DNA of 47,160 bases from Phycisphaerae bacterium (GCA_016342495.1 JAEIOG010000032.1:1-47160), one strand, 5' to 3'; positions 30,001 to 38,802 are shown, counted from the stretch's first letter. Notes: generated by a model from the sequence alone, not told the origin. Numbers and translations are program-made.

Positions 30001-33000
30001 AATCAACTGTGATCACATCATCAATATCACCTTGAACCAGCAGAGCATTTACAGCTGAACCACTGCCAAAATCTACAGCATCAAGAATGTCACCATCTAC
30101 TGTAATAACATCAAAGACATTTCCACCGGTTACGGTGCTGGCATTTATCGTCAGTGAGTTCAGATCAAATTCCGCGGCGGTTGAGGTCTTAACGCTCAGA
30201 TCCAGTGCGGTTGTTGTATTATTAGTTACATCAATATCAACTTTTGCATCAGCACCTGAAGTGAAGCCAATATCAAATGTTGCATCAGCAGAAGCATCTG
30301 TCAATACCTGCCAGCTGTTGCCACCTGATTCCAGATCAAATACAACGCCATTAGCATCGGCGGTCTGGGCTTCTGCATCAAATGTTGCGGTAAAGGCTAT
30401 GCCGACATCGGCGGTCACTTTACCCATTGTTGTAGCTGCGGTTGCATTTACAACACCAATGCTTGCATCAGTTGTAATAGTCCCAACTGAACCATTGGTA
30501 GCGGTCCATGTACCAGCACCAATATTACCGGTAGCTGTTACATTACCGATATTGGTATCGGAAGTCATAGTGGTAACTGTCAATGTACCGCCTGCTGTGA
30601 TAGCGCCAATACTTGTTGTACCATCAGAGCCTGCGTCAGCTGCGGTCAAACCATTAAGAACAATTGCGCCAGTTGCTGTAATATCAGCTACATTGCCATC
30701 AGTTGCTTCCAGGTCATTACCAGTTAAGTTACCTGTAACTGTACCAATAGTCAATGTACCAGCTGTTGCAGTTAAATCATTAACTGTCAAGTTGCCAGTA
30801 ACATCTGCGATTGTCAGATCATTAGCGGCGGTAATATCATTAACGGCAGCAGCAGCACCAGGTGTCAAAACTACATCATAACCAGTCATATCGATATCAT
30901 TGGTTTGAGTAATTGCACCAGTTGTGGTAACAGCTAAGTCACCAGTAGCAGCAGCAGCGGCATCACCATCAGCATCAGCTGTCAATGTGATTGTACCAGC
31001 AGCTGAGTCGATAGTGCCAGCACTCTGGCCATTGACTGTCAGGCCAAGATTGCCGTCAGCCTCAATAACCAAAGCATTAGCGCCAGCTGTCACGATTCCG
31101 CCAGCGGTCATTGTCAAATTACCATCATCAGCAGCACTAATAGTAACTGCTTCATCGGTAGTGTCAACATTGCCCGCAACGGTCAATGATGTGATATCAC
31201 CATAAACGGTAACATCATCCATCAGATGACGACCAACTGTGATAGCATTGGCATCTTCCTGGTCGCCACCAGTTACACCAATAATGATGTCACCGAGACT
31301 ATCGCGACCAATTGCCAAAGTGCCGGTTAAACCAGCGGCCATATTGACTTCACCCAGTGAATCGGTACCGGTTGAAACTGTACCAGAAACAATACCTTCG
31401 ATATCAGCAGATGCTAAAGTTGTTCCAGCTGAGATTGTACCAGCAACTGTACCATTTACATCAACAGCGGCCATTGTGGTTCCGGAACTAACTGTACCAG
31501 CAACATTACCCGTTACAGTAACAGCACCCATTGTGGTTGTTGCAGCTACTGAACCAGTTGCGTCAACATTACCACCAACGGTAACTGTGCCAACTGTTGT
31601 AGTTGCAGCGATGTCACCAGCGATATCGCCAGTTACATCAATATCACCGATTGCTGTTGTCGCGGTGATTGTTGCACCATCAGTAATGTCATTAGCAACA
31701 GTAACTGTGCCAATTGCTGTTGTTGCGGTTAAAGCACCAGTAATGTCGTTACCAACATTAACGGTACCGATTGTTGTTGTTGCGGTAATTGAACCAGTCA
31801 GGTCACCTTCGCCAACAACTACATTGCCAACGGCACCAGTTGTAGCTGTGATTGAACCTGCGAATGATTCATCTGTACCATCATCATCACTATCGACTGT
31901 AACTGTTCCAACGCTTGCTGCGCTGATTACACTGTCAGCTGTGATTGAGCCATCAACTGCTTCGATATTCCCTAATGCACCAACAGCTGTGATGTCACCA
32001 GTTATATCATTGCCAGCAGTTACAGTTCCAACTGTACCAGCTGAACTGATGGTACCAGAGAAGTCACCTTCACCAACAACGATGTTGCCAACATTGCCGG
32101 TTGTTGCAGTGATTGTACCAGCTAATGCTTCGCTTGAACCATCGCTATCAGTATCAACTGTTACATTACCTACGCTTGTGCCACTAATTGCACTTGCATC
32201 TGTAATAGCACCGTCAACTGTTTCGACTGTTCCAACTGTGCCTGTTGCTGTTACATCACCAGAGATGTCATTACCAACCTGGATATTGCCAACATTACCT
32301 GCTGAGGTGATGGTACCGGAGAAATCACCAGTTCCATCAGCGTCAACTGTAATTGCGCCAACATTACCAACGGTTGAAGTAATTGTACTGCTCAAGCTAC
32401 CATCAGTAACTGTAATAGCACCGATTGCTTCAGCTGTTACAGCACCGCTCATTGCATTATCTGCTGTGATTGTACCTGTGATATCACCAGCTACTGCTGA
32501 GATATCACCGCTGATAGCACCAGTGGTTGTGGTAATTGCACCACTAATATCGCCAGCTGTGGCGGTTATGTCATTGGTTATTTCTGTTGCCTGTAGGTCA
32601 CCAGAGATAGTGCGGGCAACTTCAACAGCACCTAATGTACCAGCTGAGGTTACATTAGCAGATAGATCTGCATCTGTACCATTTGCTGTAATTGCGCCAA
32701 TATTACCACTTGTTGTAGTAGTAATGTCACCGGCAATGTTTCCAGCAGTTGCTGTGATTGTACCAATATTAGCTGCGGTTGCATCGATTGTACCACCAGC
32801 TGCACTACCAGCTGTCAAAGTAACATTGCCAATAACACCATCAGAATCAATTGAACCTGCCAACTGATCTGTTACTGTTATATCGCCAATACTTTCAGCA
32901 TCAAAGCTGGTTGCAATACCTTCAAATGCTACATCATCAACGGTACCGACATTCATGGTTCCAACTGTTGTGGTATCCAATGTGAATGTTCTTGCACCAA

Positions 33001-33598
33001 AATCTAATAGAAGTGAAGAAGTGTTATCTGCTTCAGCTACGACAATCGCATTAATTTCGGCAGCATCAACAGCACTATCATTTACAGAAGTATCAAAGAT
33101 AGCATTTGTTGCTTCAACTGCAAACATACTAAATTCATTAGTCGTATTGTCATTTGCATCTGTAACAATATTACCCGTACCTGTTGTAATACTTAGTGCG
33201 GTTGTACCTGTTTCATTTACAAATGCCAGCACCGCATCAGCTGATAAAACTGTGCTACCAACTTCAATTCCAGTCAGAGAGAACTGGTCGGCGGACTCTT
33301 CAGTCAATGAGACAGTAATAGTACCAGTACCGCCACCATTCATTGCTATAGTCCATTCATCACCACTTTCGTCAGTGAATGTAATACCGTCATCATCACC
33401 AAGGATGATAACCGGGGTAGTATCACCATTGCCAGTGCCATCTGTGGCACCGCCTAGATACTCTACACCACTAGCTGCTGCCGGTGCGATTCTTTCTTCC
33501 AGTTCTTCGACCCCTAGACGCCTGTCCTGAAGAACCAGATCATTCTGGAATCTGCGTTTTCTTGATCGTTTGATCGTTTTTCTTAGCCCTTTTGCCAT
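27017..33598 (-). CDS. Giant LEPR-XLL-type secreted repeat protein (beta-solenoid-like)
   Basis: 2193 residues. The N-terminus is strongly basic (KTIKRSRKRR, 7-16) followed by LGVEELEERIAPA (28-40), a variant of the planctomycete LEPR-XLL N-terminal export motif. The body (about 220-1880) is rich in Gly, Asp, Thr, Val and Ala, with degenerate repeats of about 15-25 residues such as GTVTVxNDITGxITAT and GDVTGxVTVGDV. This suggests a long right-handed beta-solenoid, as in adhesins and surface-layer proteins. I saw no cysteine and very few lysines before the C-terminal 330 residues, which switch to a Lys-containing region (MWVSGDAGEIIAAKSIKNAQF). AAGGAA at 8-base spacing precedes the ATG. The gene has its own terminator. 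It is probably exported, and the adaptor/M50 trio next door is the obvious candidate machinery, though this is inferred. Confidence 0.88.
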   Translation of the reverse strand: MAKGLRKTIKRSRKRRFQNDLVLQDRRLGVEELEERIAPAAASGVEYLGGATDGTGNGDTTPVIILGDDDGITFTDESGDEWTIAMNGGGTGTITVSLTEESADQFSLTGIEVGSTVLSADAVLAFVNETGTTALSITTGTGNIVTDANDNTTNEFSMFAVEATNAIFDTSVNDSAVDAAEINAIVVAEADNTSSLLLDFGARTFTLDTTTVGTMNVGTVDDVAFEGIATSFDAESIGDITVTDQLAGSIDSDGVIGNVTLTAGSAAGGTIDATAANIGTITATAGNIAGDITTTTSGNIGAITANGTDADLSANVTSAGTLGAVEVARTISGDLQATEITNDITATAGDISGAITTTTGAISGDISAVAGDITGTITADNAMSGAVTAEAIGAITVTDGSLSSTITSTVGNVGAITVDADGTGDFSGTITSAGNVGNIQVGNDISGDVTATGTVGTVETVDGAITDASAISGTSVGNVTVDTDSDGSSEALAGTITATTGNVGNIVVGEGDFSGTISSAGTVGTVTAGNDITGDITAVGALGNIEAVDGSITADSVISAASVGTVTVDSDDDGTDESFAGSITATTGAVGNVVVGEGDLTGSITATTTIGTVNVGNDITGALTATTAIGTVTVANDITDGATITATTAIGDIDVTGDIAGDIAATTTVGTVTVGGNVDATGSVAATTTMGAVTVTGNVAGTVSSGTTMAAVDVNGTVAGTISAGTTLASADIEGIVSGTVSTGTDSLGEVNMAAGLTGTLAIGRDSLGDIIIGVTGGDQEDANAITVGRHLMDDVTVYGDITSLTVAGNVDTTDEAVTISAADDGNLTMTAGGIVTAGANALVIEADGNLGLTVNGQSAGTIDSAAGTITLTADADGDAAAAATGDLAVTTTGAITQTNDIDMTGYDVVLTPGAAAAVNDITAANDLTIADVTGNLTVNDLTATAGTLTIGTVTGNLTGNDLEATDGNVADITATGAIVLNGLTAADAGSDGTTSIGAITAGGTLTVTTMTSDTNIGNVTATGNIGAGTWTATNGSVGTITTDASIGVVNATAATTMGKVTADVGIAFTATFDAEAQTADANGVVFDLESGGNSWQVLTDASADATFDIGFTSGADAKVDIDVTNNTTTALDLSVKTSTAAEFDLNSLTINASTVTGGNVFDVITVDGDILDAVDFGSGSAVNALLVQGDIDDVITVDSINVVSAATFATGAATATLADTYTTHSGGLTDPTTAVVTGDFVVPVSANGGDDVMVFTAGADGFFDGVANINAVTLSDSPATYSEATVTYTAGSLAGVAGAGGVGFTGDITSATDFSTVAGDITLTGDISAPITFGDDAGAVAITGDVSSTITITAATSVNIAGDVSGVVTVGDVTGNVSVANGSDLTADLTVGDVGGTVTVGEVGAGLTVTMGDVGGTVTVGSVATTSTVATGELGAALTVTDDMTGTLTVADGNGQDITIAGDFGSTITVAEGNIGTLTLNDAELDGVIGSATSTITVDGSLTTIDLTVATNADLANAILYANITTGVGGTTIVNTAGPEAIAYVGTFALGTEDGSTGLTIDNNDDGDVADAGEAAFTVGGDTEAAVFGAATWDATDGQAWAFTDIAVLTDGTDGAVAVGGDISGNVYVGNTTNMTLTVDGDLTGSVIVDDDADVTGLALVADGNVVDSFGNNIPVANTTGAFAVTADSIGGLTVEGAAVAAVTANDGNVGDITVGSTLTGSVTVADGNLGLITANGNITAGITMEATNTFAGIVNTNGGYNAAYNYEGTAGKILLTGAFNDTNGVFTGDDTIATMYSTGEAFAFEGTDYDGPVDMSVTGATTLATYNAGTDTVTITGLVDATTTVTVTEDDANTLDDVTVAGDLPVGSTVTVVDGQDIFDVTIEGDLAGTLDLTANDIDSVTVEGDWTGTVNVSKAVMYANTPDIDDVEVWGTVNTATLTGATFTDTWDYNGNSIAPTGAITANGGDVQLIGGTQYVALKGSRNAVGTFNTLFGQITDLEIAGRGNLELYSFDAAAQPELKDVQKAAKLAMKGETNDFFTGEGTANVPDISFAMDSNVKVKSMFVDGDMGDLTVTKSINKMWVSGDAGEIIAAKSIKNAQFGGDVDKLASTKLTKVSIEGDINEIFANKVNRLTVIGDADNMFVTGMKSKIANSFINDNDGAWTTNFDYDNIGNSRYNGVRVSNSVLPDVI

Positions 33599-33930
33599 AA
33601 TTAAAATTCCTTTCGCGACGACTTTACGGGTTTGTTAACAACCTGTCTTTGTTCTCGTTTAACTCTAAACTATCATTAAAATTAGTTATCTTGTAATCCA
33701 GACAGGCCACACAGCCTGCTGACATATTTGCAAAAATACAAATATCCTAATTCTCTATAGGCATGATATGCCCATAAAGAAAATGTTTTCTATCTTGTTT
33801 TTCTGCTATTTCTTTCAAGTTCATTAATAAATTCCGATGGTTTCGTAAAAAAACTGCTTTTATTTTCATTTTCACAGATTTTCACTCTTAAAATAACCCA
33901 CAATTGACATCATGTATCAGATACTCAGTA

Positions 33931-33955
33931 GATAAAAAAAACTATCTACACCTAA
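33931..33955 (+). repeat. Intergenic motif GATAAAA-CTATCTACACCTAA, copy 1
   Basis: The same arrangement (GATAAAA, a short A-rich spacer, then CTATYTACACCTAA) occurs at 35247-35272, with 13 of the last 14 bases identical. Both copies are in non-coding DNA and in the same orientation. Function is unknown. Confidence 0.45.
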
Positions 33956-34413
33956 GTCTATTTATTACAATCACTTAAGTCGATAACAAGCAGGACTTTC
34001 CTGACCTGAATCTGTCATCGCAACCTCTATTTATGTATCAAAATACCATGTTTCAACCATAAATCATCTTCACATCGAAACACATTAATAACGTTATCAG
34101 TACTGATATCGGCCATTTGCCCTGTTTTCCATAAATTCCTGTTCATTATGTTTTTTTTAACCATAACCGACAAGAATTAACCTGAGACTTCCATAGTCAA
34201 AATGCCTGTTTATTTTATAAATATCCATTGAATATTTAAAATAAAATAAGACAAATACAACTTTCGAAAACTACAGAGCAATACCCACTACCAAACTAAT
34301 TCCCATTTAGTTAGTTCCAAACCACTACGACGTCCCATAATTCAACCAAAACATAGAAAAACAGACATCGTAAGTCCTGGCATTTTACCCACTAATGGGA
34401 ATATGAAAATTCA

Positions 34414-34441
34414 GAGCCTGAGATCATTTTATCCCAGACCC
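34414..34441 (-). terminator. Probable terminator after the DUF3467 gene
   Basis: An 11-bp stem (34441-34431 with 34424-34414, two G-U pairs, 6-base loop) begins 11 bases after the stop codon on the minus strand. The following sequence is T-rich but lacks a clean T-run, so efficiency may be moderate. Confidence 0.5.
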
Positions 34442-34452
34442 TAAATTATTTT

Positions 34453-34800
34453 TTACTTCTTTTCTGCGGCTTCAGGACTAAGGCGACGTTGAACATTAAG
34501 CTCAATTACTCCAAAGTTCTGTTCATGACGCATGATTGTCTGTTGCAAAGCGGCATAAAGACGTTTTGCGGTGTAGTAATTGATAACAAGACGTCTGTCG
34601 ATCTTGATTTCCTGATCGGTACGAGCAAATGGATTGGGATTAAGAGCAAAATCCACCACGACTTCTTCAGGAGTGCCAGTTACACGGCAAAAATTTGAAT
34701 ACGAAGCTTCAACATCCTTGTCATCTAAAGTTATACGAACCTGTTGGCCTTCTGCGGGGGCGTCGGCTTTACCTTCATTTTTTTTAGCATTATCTGCCAT
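34453..34800 (-). CDS. DUF3467-family protein
   Basis: About 115 residues. The core VRITLDDKDVEASYSNFCRV, then PEEVVVDFALNPNPFA and IDRRLVINYYTAKRLYAAL, matches the small DUF3467 family common in planctomycetes and other bacteria. Its function is unknown. I chose the ATG at 34800-34798, with AAAGGA nine bases upstream. Eight further in-frame codons exist upstream but begin with TTG. The first 25 residues are charged and Ala/Glu-rich and probably disordered. It stands alone, with long intergenic regions on both sides. Confidence 0.8.
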   Translation of the reverse strand: MADNAKKNEGKADAPAEGQQVRITLDDKDVEASYSNFCRVTGTPEEVVVDFALNPNPFARTDQEIKIDRRLVINYYTAKRLYAALQQTIMRHEQNFGVIELNVQRRLSPEAAEKK

Positions 34801-34824
34801 GGAACAACATCCTTTCAATTCCAA

Positions 34825-35325
34825 AATCTAATCATTACAGCGATCAAACATATATTCGCTGCCAAATTACAACGATCTATATAAAACTTATATAATCGTT
34901 ACTTTCTACTTCTTTACTCTATAGTCTCCAGATTACCATTGATGTCAACAAAAAAATCCCAAACTACCCTAAGAAATTTAACTTTTTATCCATTTAACGG
35001 TGATTCTTAATAATTTCCTAATATTATTTCTCTGCCCATAAAAACAAATTCAATACTAATGAGAGAAAACAGAATATATAATTACTTTTTCTTTTGGAAT
35101 ACCAGCAAGAAAAACCCGGTGAACCCTTGACGCCAACTAAAATCAGCGTTAACTTATTGCGAGAAAAAAGACGATATGACAATATAGCTACCACACTGTA
35201 GATTAATTAATTATCTTAATTTATATCTATTGGTATAATAATTAACGATAAAATATAGCTATTTACACCTAAAGTGCTTTATAATAAGCATTTATATATA
35301 AAAGCAATACCGCCAAGGAATCTTC
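34825..35325. other. Intergenic region between DUF3467 and signal peptidase genes
   Basis: About 500 bases of very AT-rich DNA between divergent genes. It should hold both promoters. TATAAT-like hexamers occur at about 35233 and 35280, but I could not pair either with a good -35. Copy 2 of the GATAAAA/CTATYTACACCTAA motif lies at 35247-35272, ending 53 bases before the signal peptidase ATG. No gene is seen. Confidence 0.4.
35247..35272 (+). repeat. Intergenic motif GATAAAA-CTATTTACACCTAA, copy 2
   Basis: Second copy of the motif at 33931-33955. Its place just upstream of the signal peptidase gene suggests a promoter-proximal or regulator site. It has no match to a named regulator that I know. 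Confidence 0.45.
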
Positions 35326-36852
35326 ATGACAACTAAAATGAAAAAAAAACCGCAAAAAACTGTAGCCCAACAATTCAAAGAGACCATGGAATCACTCATT
35401 ATTGCCTTTGTATTAGCTTTTGTTTTCCGGGCTTTTGTGGTTGAAGCTTTCGTTATCCCCACTGGTAGCATGGCCGACACCCTCCGGGGCGCTCATTTTA
35501 ATCTGACCTGTCAGGATTGTGGCTATGAATACAATTTTGGTTTCATTCCGAGATATTACAAAATGGGCGAAAACACAATACCAAAACAACCTATATCGCC
35601 ATCCCCTTTAGTTAGAAATGATAATGAAATCTGCTGTCCTATGTGTGGCGCAAAAATCGGCAATTCACCCAGACATGTAAGTAAGGGTGATAGGATTTTA
35701 GTGTTAAAATCAGCATATCAGACTCAAAAACCCGCTATTTGGGATGTTGTGGTCTTTAAAAATCCTACCGATCCCAGAGAAAACTATATCAAAAGGCTTA
35801 TCGGACTGCCAAACCAAAAAGTGGAAATCCGTGATGGCGATGTCTATATCGACGATCAGATCCAGCGTAAACCCGACACCATCCAGGATACTTTGTGGAT
35901 AGAAGCGTTCAACAATGACTATCAACTGCCAGATCGGCAGGGTATTGAAGGCAAATGGAACCAACCTTTCAGGCAGCAACGGGCAGAAAACGCATGGGAA
36001 ATCGACCAAAATGCACGAATTTTTCACTTTTTAGGCGCAAATGAAACCCAATCGCTGACATTTAATTACAATCGAATGAACTATATCTGCAACAGTTTCA
36101 ACGCTTACAACGGAACTGGTGTTACCATTAACAGCATTTGCAGCGACCTGAAACTTCAGTGTATTTTCACCCCGACAGACCTTGACAGCCAACTAAAAAT
36201 AACCATTACCAAATATGGGATTGATTATGAAGCGGTGATTGACCCGACTGGTAAATGCTATATCGCAGGGCCGAATGGCAAAATCGAACTTACGAATTTA
36301 GCTAATGGCCAGACAGCAAAAGAAGGGACATTTACCGAACTTACAGTCAACAATCCAACAATTGTATCCTTTGCTTGCGTAGATCATAAATTTGATTTCA
36401 GAATTGGCGAGTATCGTTTTGAGCATATAGGCGCCAATGACCCGACCCAATGGGGCTATCAGGGCAATCCCAAAACCCCAGGACTGAAACTTGGCGGTAG
36501 CGGCAAGCCTTTTACTCTAACTAGAATCCAGCTTTTCCGTGATATTTATTATACCAATGCCAACATTAGCAGAAATGGCCACCCTGGCCATGGCACTGAA
36601 GGCAATCCAATTCAATTGCATGATGATGAATTCTTCGTTATGGGAGACAACAGTCCTCAGTCAAGCGATGCCCGTTGCTGGAGTGCGGTCGCAGACGCTC
36701 ACATTGAAGGCAAAAACTATCGCATAGGAACCGTGCCCCGCGATTATCTCATCGGCAAAGCATTCTATGTCTACTGGCCCAGTGGCTACCGCTTCAGCAA
36801 AGAACCATTTGCGATCATACCTAATGCCAGCGATATGAGATTTATTAAATAA
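35326..36852 (+). CDS. lepB: Signal peptidase I with zinc-ribbon and long insert
   Basis: 508 residues, much longer than typical bacterial type I signal peptidases. One N-terminal membrane helix (about 22-45) leads into box B with catalytic Ser48 (IPTGSMADTL). The general-base lysine is Lys156 in NYIKRLIG, followed by DGDVYID, and the late box MGDNSPQSSDARCW is near 440. Two insertions stand out. A C4 zinc-ribbon-like segment (C62xxC65 and C104xxC107) lies right after the catalytic serine. A domain of about 220 residues (about 185-410) has no motif I recognise. The enzyme cleaves signal peptides on the outer face of the inner membrane. AAGGAATCTTC precedes the ATG. Confidence 0.92.
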   Translation: MTTKMKKKPQKTVAQQFKETMESLIIAFVLAFVFRAFVVEAFVIPTGSMADTLRGAHFNLTCQDCGYEYNFGFIPRYYKMGENTIPKQPISPSPLVRNDNEICCPMCGAKIGNSPRHVSKGDRILVLKSAYQTQKPAIWDVVVFKNPTDPRENYIKRLIGLPNQKVEIRDGDVYIDDQIQRKPDTIQDTLWIEAFNNDYQLPDRQGIEGKWNQPFRQQRAENAWEIDQNARIFHFLGANETQSLTFNYNRMNYICNSFNAYNGTGVTINSICSDLKLQCIFTPTDLDSQLKITITKYGIDYEAVIDPTGKCYIAGPNGKIELTNLANGQTAKEGTFTELTVNNPTIVSFACVDHKFDFRIGEYRFEHIGANDPTQWGYQGNPKTPGLKLGGSGKPFTLTRIQLFRDIYYTNANISRNGHPGHGTEGNPIQLHDDEFFVMGDNSPQSSDARCWSAVADAHIEGKNYRIGTVPRDYLIGKAFYVYWPSGYRFSKEPFAIIPNASDMRFIK

Positions 36853-36863
36853 TGGGTAAATGA

Positions 36864-37403
36864 ATGACTAATGAAAATAAAAGCCCCATCGCTATTGAGC
36901 AATATCACCGCTTGACAATGCAGATTGACCAGATAGCTGATGAGCTGGTCCAATCGCACAAACAGCATATAATCTGCAAGGAAAAATGCTGTAGTTGCTG
37001 TGTTAATCTTTCGGTTTTCCCGGTGGAATTTTATGCTATTAAGGAAATGCTTGAGGCCGATGGGGTTAAATTACCTGAATTTGATGATAACGCGACCTGT
37101 GGGTGCCTGGCTGATAGCTTATGTGTAATCTATAAATATCGTCCGGTGATCTGTCGTAGCCATGGGCTGCCGATTGCGTTCCTCGACGACCTGAGCGACC
37201 CGCCAGAAATGTCGGTTTCATTTTGTGAATTTAATTTCACTGAGATTAATATTGGTACTTATGTTTTTGATCAGGATAACACCTTAAATGTCGATGCGGT
37301 CAATATCGCTCTGCACCAGATTAATCAGCAATTCATAGCCGAGCATCCTGAACTAAAGCTTGATGAACAAAGTCGAATTCCAATTAAAGATTTATTTGTG
37401 TAA
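36864..37403 (+). CDS. YkgJ-type cysteine cluster protein (putative zinc/iron chelating)
   Basis: The 179-residue protein has the CxxxCCxCC motif at 38-46 (CKEKCCSCC). Further conserved cysteines follow in CGCLADSLCVIYKYRPVICRSHG, the pattern of the CxxCxxxCC family thought to bind zinc or iron. Its role is not established. It begins 11 bases after the lepB stop and is probably co-transcribed with it. The ribosome site is weak. The convergent gene downstream ends 33 bases away. Confidence 0.83.
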   Translation: MTNENKSPIAIEQYHRLTMQIDQIADELVQSHKQHIICKEKCCSCCVNLSVFPVEFYAIKEMLEADGVKLPEFDDNATCGCLADSLCVIYKYRPVICRSHGLPIAFLDDLSDPPEMSVSFCEFNFTEINIGTYVFDQDNTLNVDAVNIALHQINQQFIAEHPELKLDEQSRIPIKDLFV

Positions 37404-37436
37404 GCTAAAAGGCACTGACAGGCAGACCATTATCAC

Positions 37437-38441
37437 CTAACAGAAATCATCGGGCAGACCCAGCACTTTATCTTTGATTATGAAACTGGTGCAATCCCGC
37501 AGGCCCAGAGACTGGATTGCTGTTTCTAAAATATCACGAATGGCTATGAAGGTCGATTGTCCCTGTTTTTGGAGATAATACTTCCCTGTAGCAAGCAATG
37601 CATCATAAGGGATCATTCCAATAATTTCACTGCCGGTTACGACCAGGCCCAAATCAGCGGCCAGGTTGCGGGCTTCTTCCATGACCACATGTATTGGCGT
37701 GACTTTATAATCAGTTAAATTCATGGAAATCTGAGCCCGATCGAATTCATCTACCACCCAGCCGATTGCTTTACAGCATTGGAATTTGCCGGGGATTTTT
37801 TGTTTATTAATATCCTTATAACCTGTGGCACGCAACATACCAGCTATCTGACTGGCAAGCCGTATATCACGGGTATTGAGATTGATATTGTAAGCTATAA
37901 GAAATTCACGGACACCCATCACGGTGGCACCAGCTTTAGGATTAAATTCCGTCGGACCAAAATCGGGCTTCCATTCTTTAAGTTTGAGCTTTTCAGGTAA
38001 TCCTTCATATTGACCGCGCCGAATATCAGCTAAGTTTTGGCGTTCGGGCTGGGTTGCTGACTTTTCATAAAGATAAACTGGTATACCTAATTCATCGCCA
38101 ACGCGTCTGGCGACATTTCTGGCCAAATCGAGACATTCTTCAATAGTAACATTTGAGACAGGGATAAAAGGACATACATCAGTAGAACCCATACGGGGAT
38201 GAGTGCCACTCTGTTTGGCCATATCGACCAGTTCATAAGCTTTTGCAATGGCATTAAAAGCGGCGATGCCGACTTGTTCTGGCGAACCAATGAAAGTCAT
38301 AACGGTGCGATTGACATCATAGCCACTATCGACATGTAATAATTTAACGCCATCGACCGCTTCAATGGTAGCAGATATTTTATTGATTATTTCGGGTTCG
38401 CGACCTTCGGAAAAATTTGGCACACATTCGACAAGTCTCAT
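37437..38441 (-). CDS. ftcD: Glutamate formimidoyltransferase (formiminotransferase domain only)
   Basis: The 334-residue protein matches the N-terminal plus C-terminal transferase subdomains of formiminotransferase: VECVPNFSEGR at the start, HVDSGYDVNRTVMTF, GTHPRMGSTDVCPFIPV and GATVMGVREFLIAYNINL. It moves a formimino group between formimino-glutamate and tetrahydrofolate, in histidine breakdown or folate one-carbon metabolism. The cyclodeaminase half found in bifunctional enzymes is absent. No other hut gene is visible, so a general folate role is possible. The ATG has GGAG seven bases upstream. Confidence 0.93.
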   Translation of the reverse strand: MRLVECVPNFSEGREPEIINKISATIEAVDGVKLLHVDSGYDVNRTVMTFIGSPEQVGIAAFNAIAKAYELVDMAKQSGTHPRMGSTDVCPFIPVSNVTIEECLDLARNVARRVGDELGIPVYLYEKSATQPERQNLADIRRGQYEGLPEKLKLKEWKPDFGPTEFNPKAGATVMGVREFLIAYNINLNTRDIRLASQIAGMLRATGYKDINKQKIPGKFQCCKAIGWVVDEFDRAQISMNLTDYKVTPIHVVMEEARNLAADLGLVVTGSEIIGMIPYDALLATGKYYLQKQGQSTFIAIRDILETAIQSLGLRDCTSFIIKDKVLGLPDDFC

Positions 38442-38650
38442 AAATCAGCTCCAGGCTAGAATCCTCAGTAAACGAAAAAAACAGGATTTCGCCAAAGTGT
38501 ACCACAAATACCATGAAGCTTGCAAGTACCGGTGATAAAAATATATAATTGAGGCCTGATGATCAAAATTTATTGCAGAGCGCGGATAACTATTGACACA
38601 GCCAGTTAGCTGTATTAAAGTATCACTTCCACAGGCTTTGAGCCTGCCGG

Positions 38651-38723
38651 GCCAACGTAGCTCAGTTGGTAGAGCACAGCTTTCGTAAAGCTGGGGTCGC
38701 GGGTTCGACTCCCGCCGTTGGCT
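38651..38723 (+). tRNA. tRNA-Thr (anticodon CGT)
   Basis: A complete 73-base cloverleaf: acceptor GCCAACG/CGTTGGC, D-arm GCTC/GAGC, anticodon stem CAGCT/AGCTG with loop TTCGTAA (anticodon CGT, reading ACG), and T-arm GCGGG/CCCGC with loop TTCGACT. CCA is not encoded. A tyrosine recombinase gene starts 113 bases downstream in the same orientation, so the tRNA 3' end is the probable attachment site of the island. Confidence 0.95.
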
Positions 38724-38802
38724 GTATCTGTAAACAACTGCTAAACAGGGACTTATGGAGATTCTGAATTGCAAAAAGCAATACCTATAACCCATACAAA
38801 AA

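Larger units (their letters stand above)
33599..34452. other. Long AT-rich intergenic region upstream of the giant gene
   Basis: 854 bases without a credible gene. It contains the untranslated leader and presumably the promoter of the giant gene, with small dyads AGGC/GCCT (about 33706-33719) and ATTTG/CAAAT (about 33727-33744). A 14-base motif CTATCTACACCTAA at 33942-33955, preceded by GATAAAA at 33931-33937, recurs almost exactly upstream of the signal peptidase gene. I could not assign a clear promoter. Confidence 0.4.

Noticed and set aside
27096-33530. Many long plus-strand open frames (up to 542 codons at 31239-32867) opposite the giant gene
   Set aside because: They are rich in Val, Ser, Pro, Thr and Ile in a way that mirrors the Asp/Gly/Thr/Ala/Val repeats on the other strand, and none shows a known domain. 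They are antisense shadows of the repetitive coding sequence.
38445-38795. A 116-codon minus-strand frame across the tRNA-Thr
   Set aside because: It reads antisense through the tRNA (giving the familiar SNPRPQLYESCALPTELRWP artefact) and has no homologous meaning.
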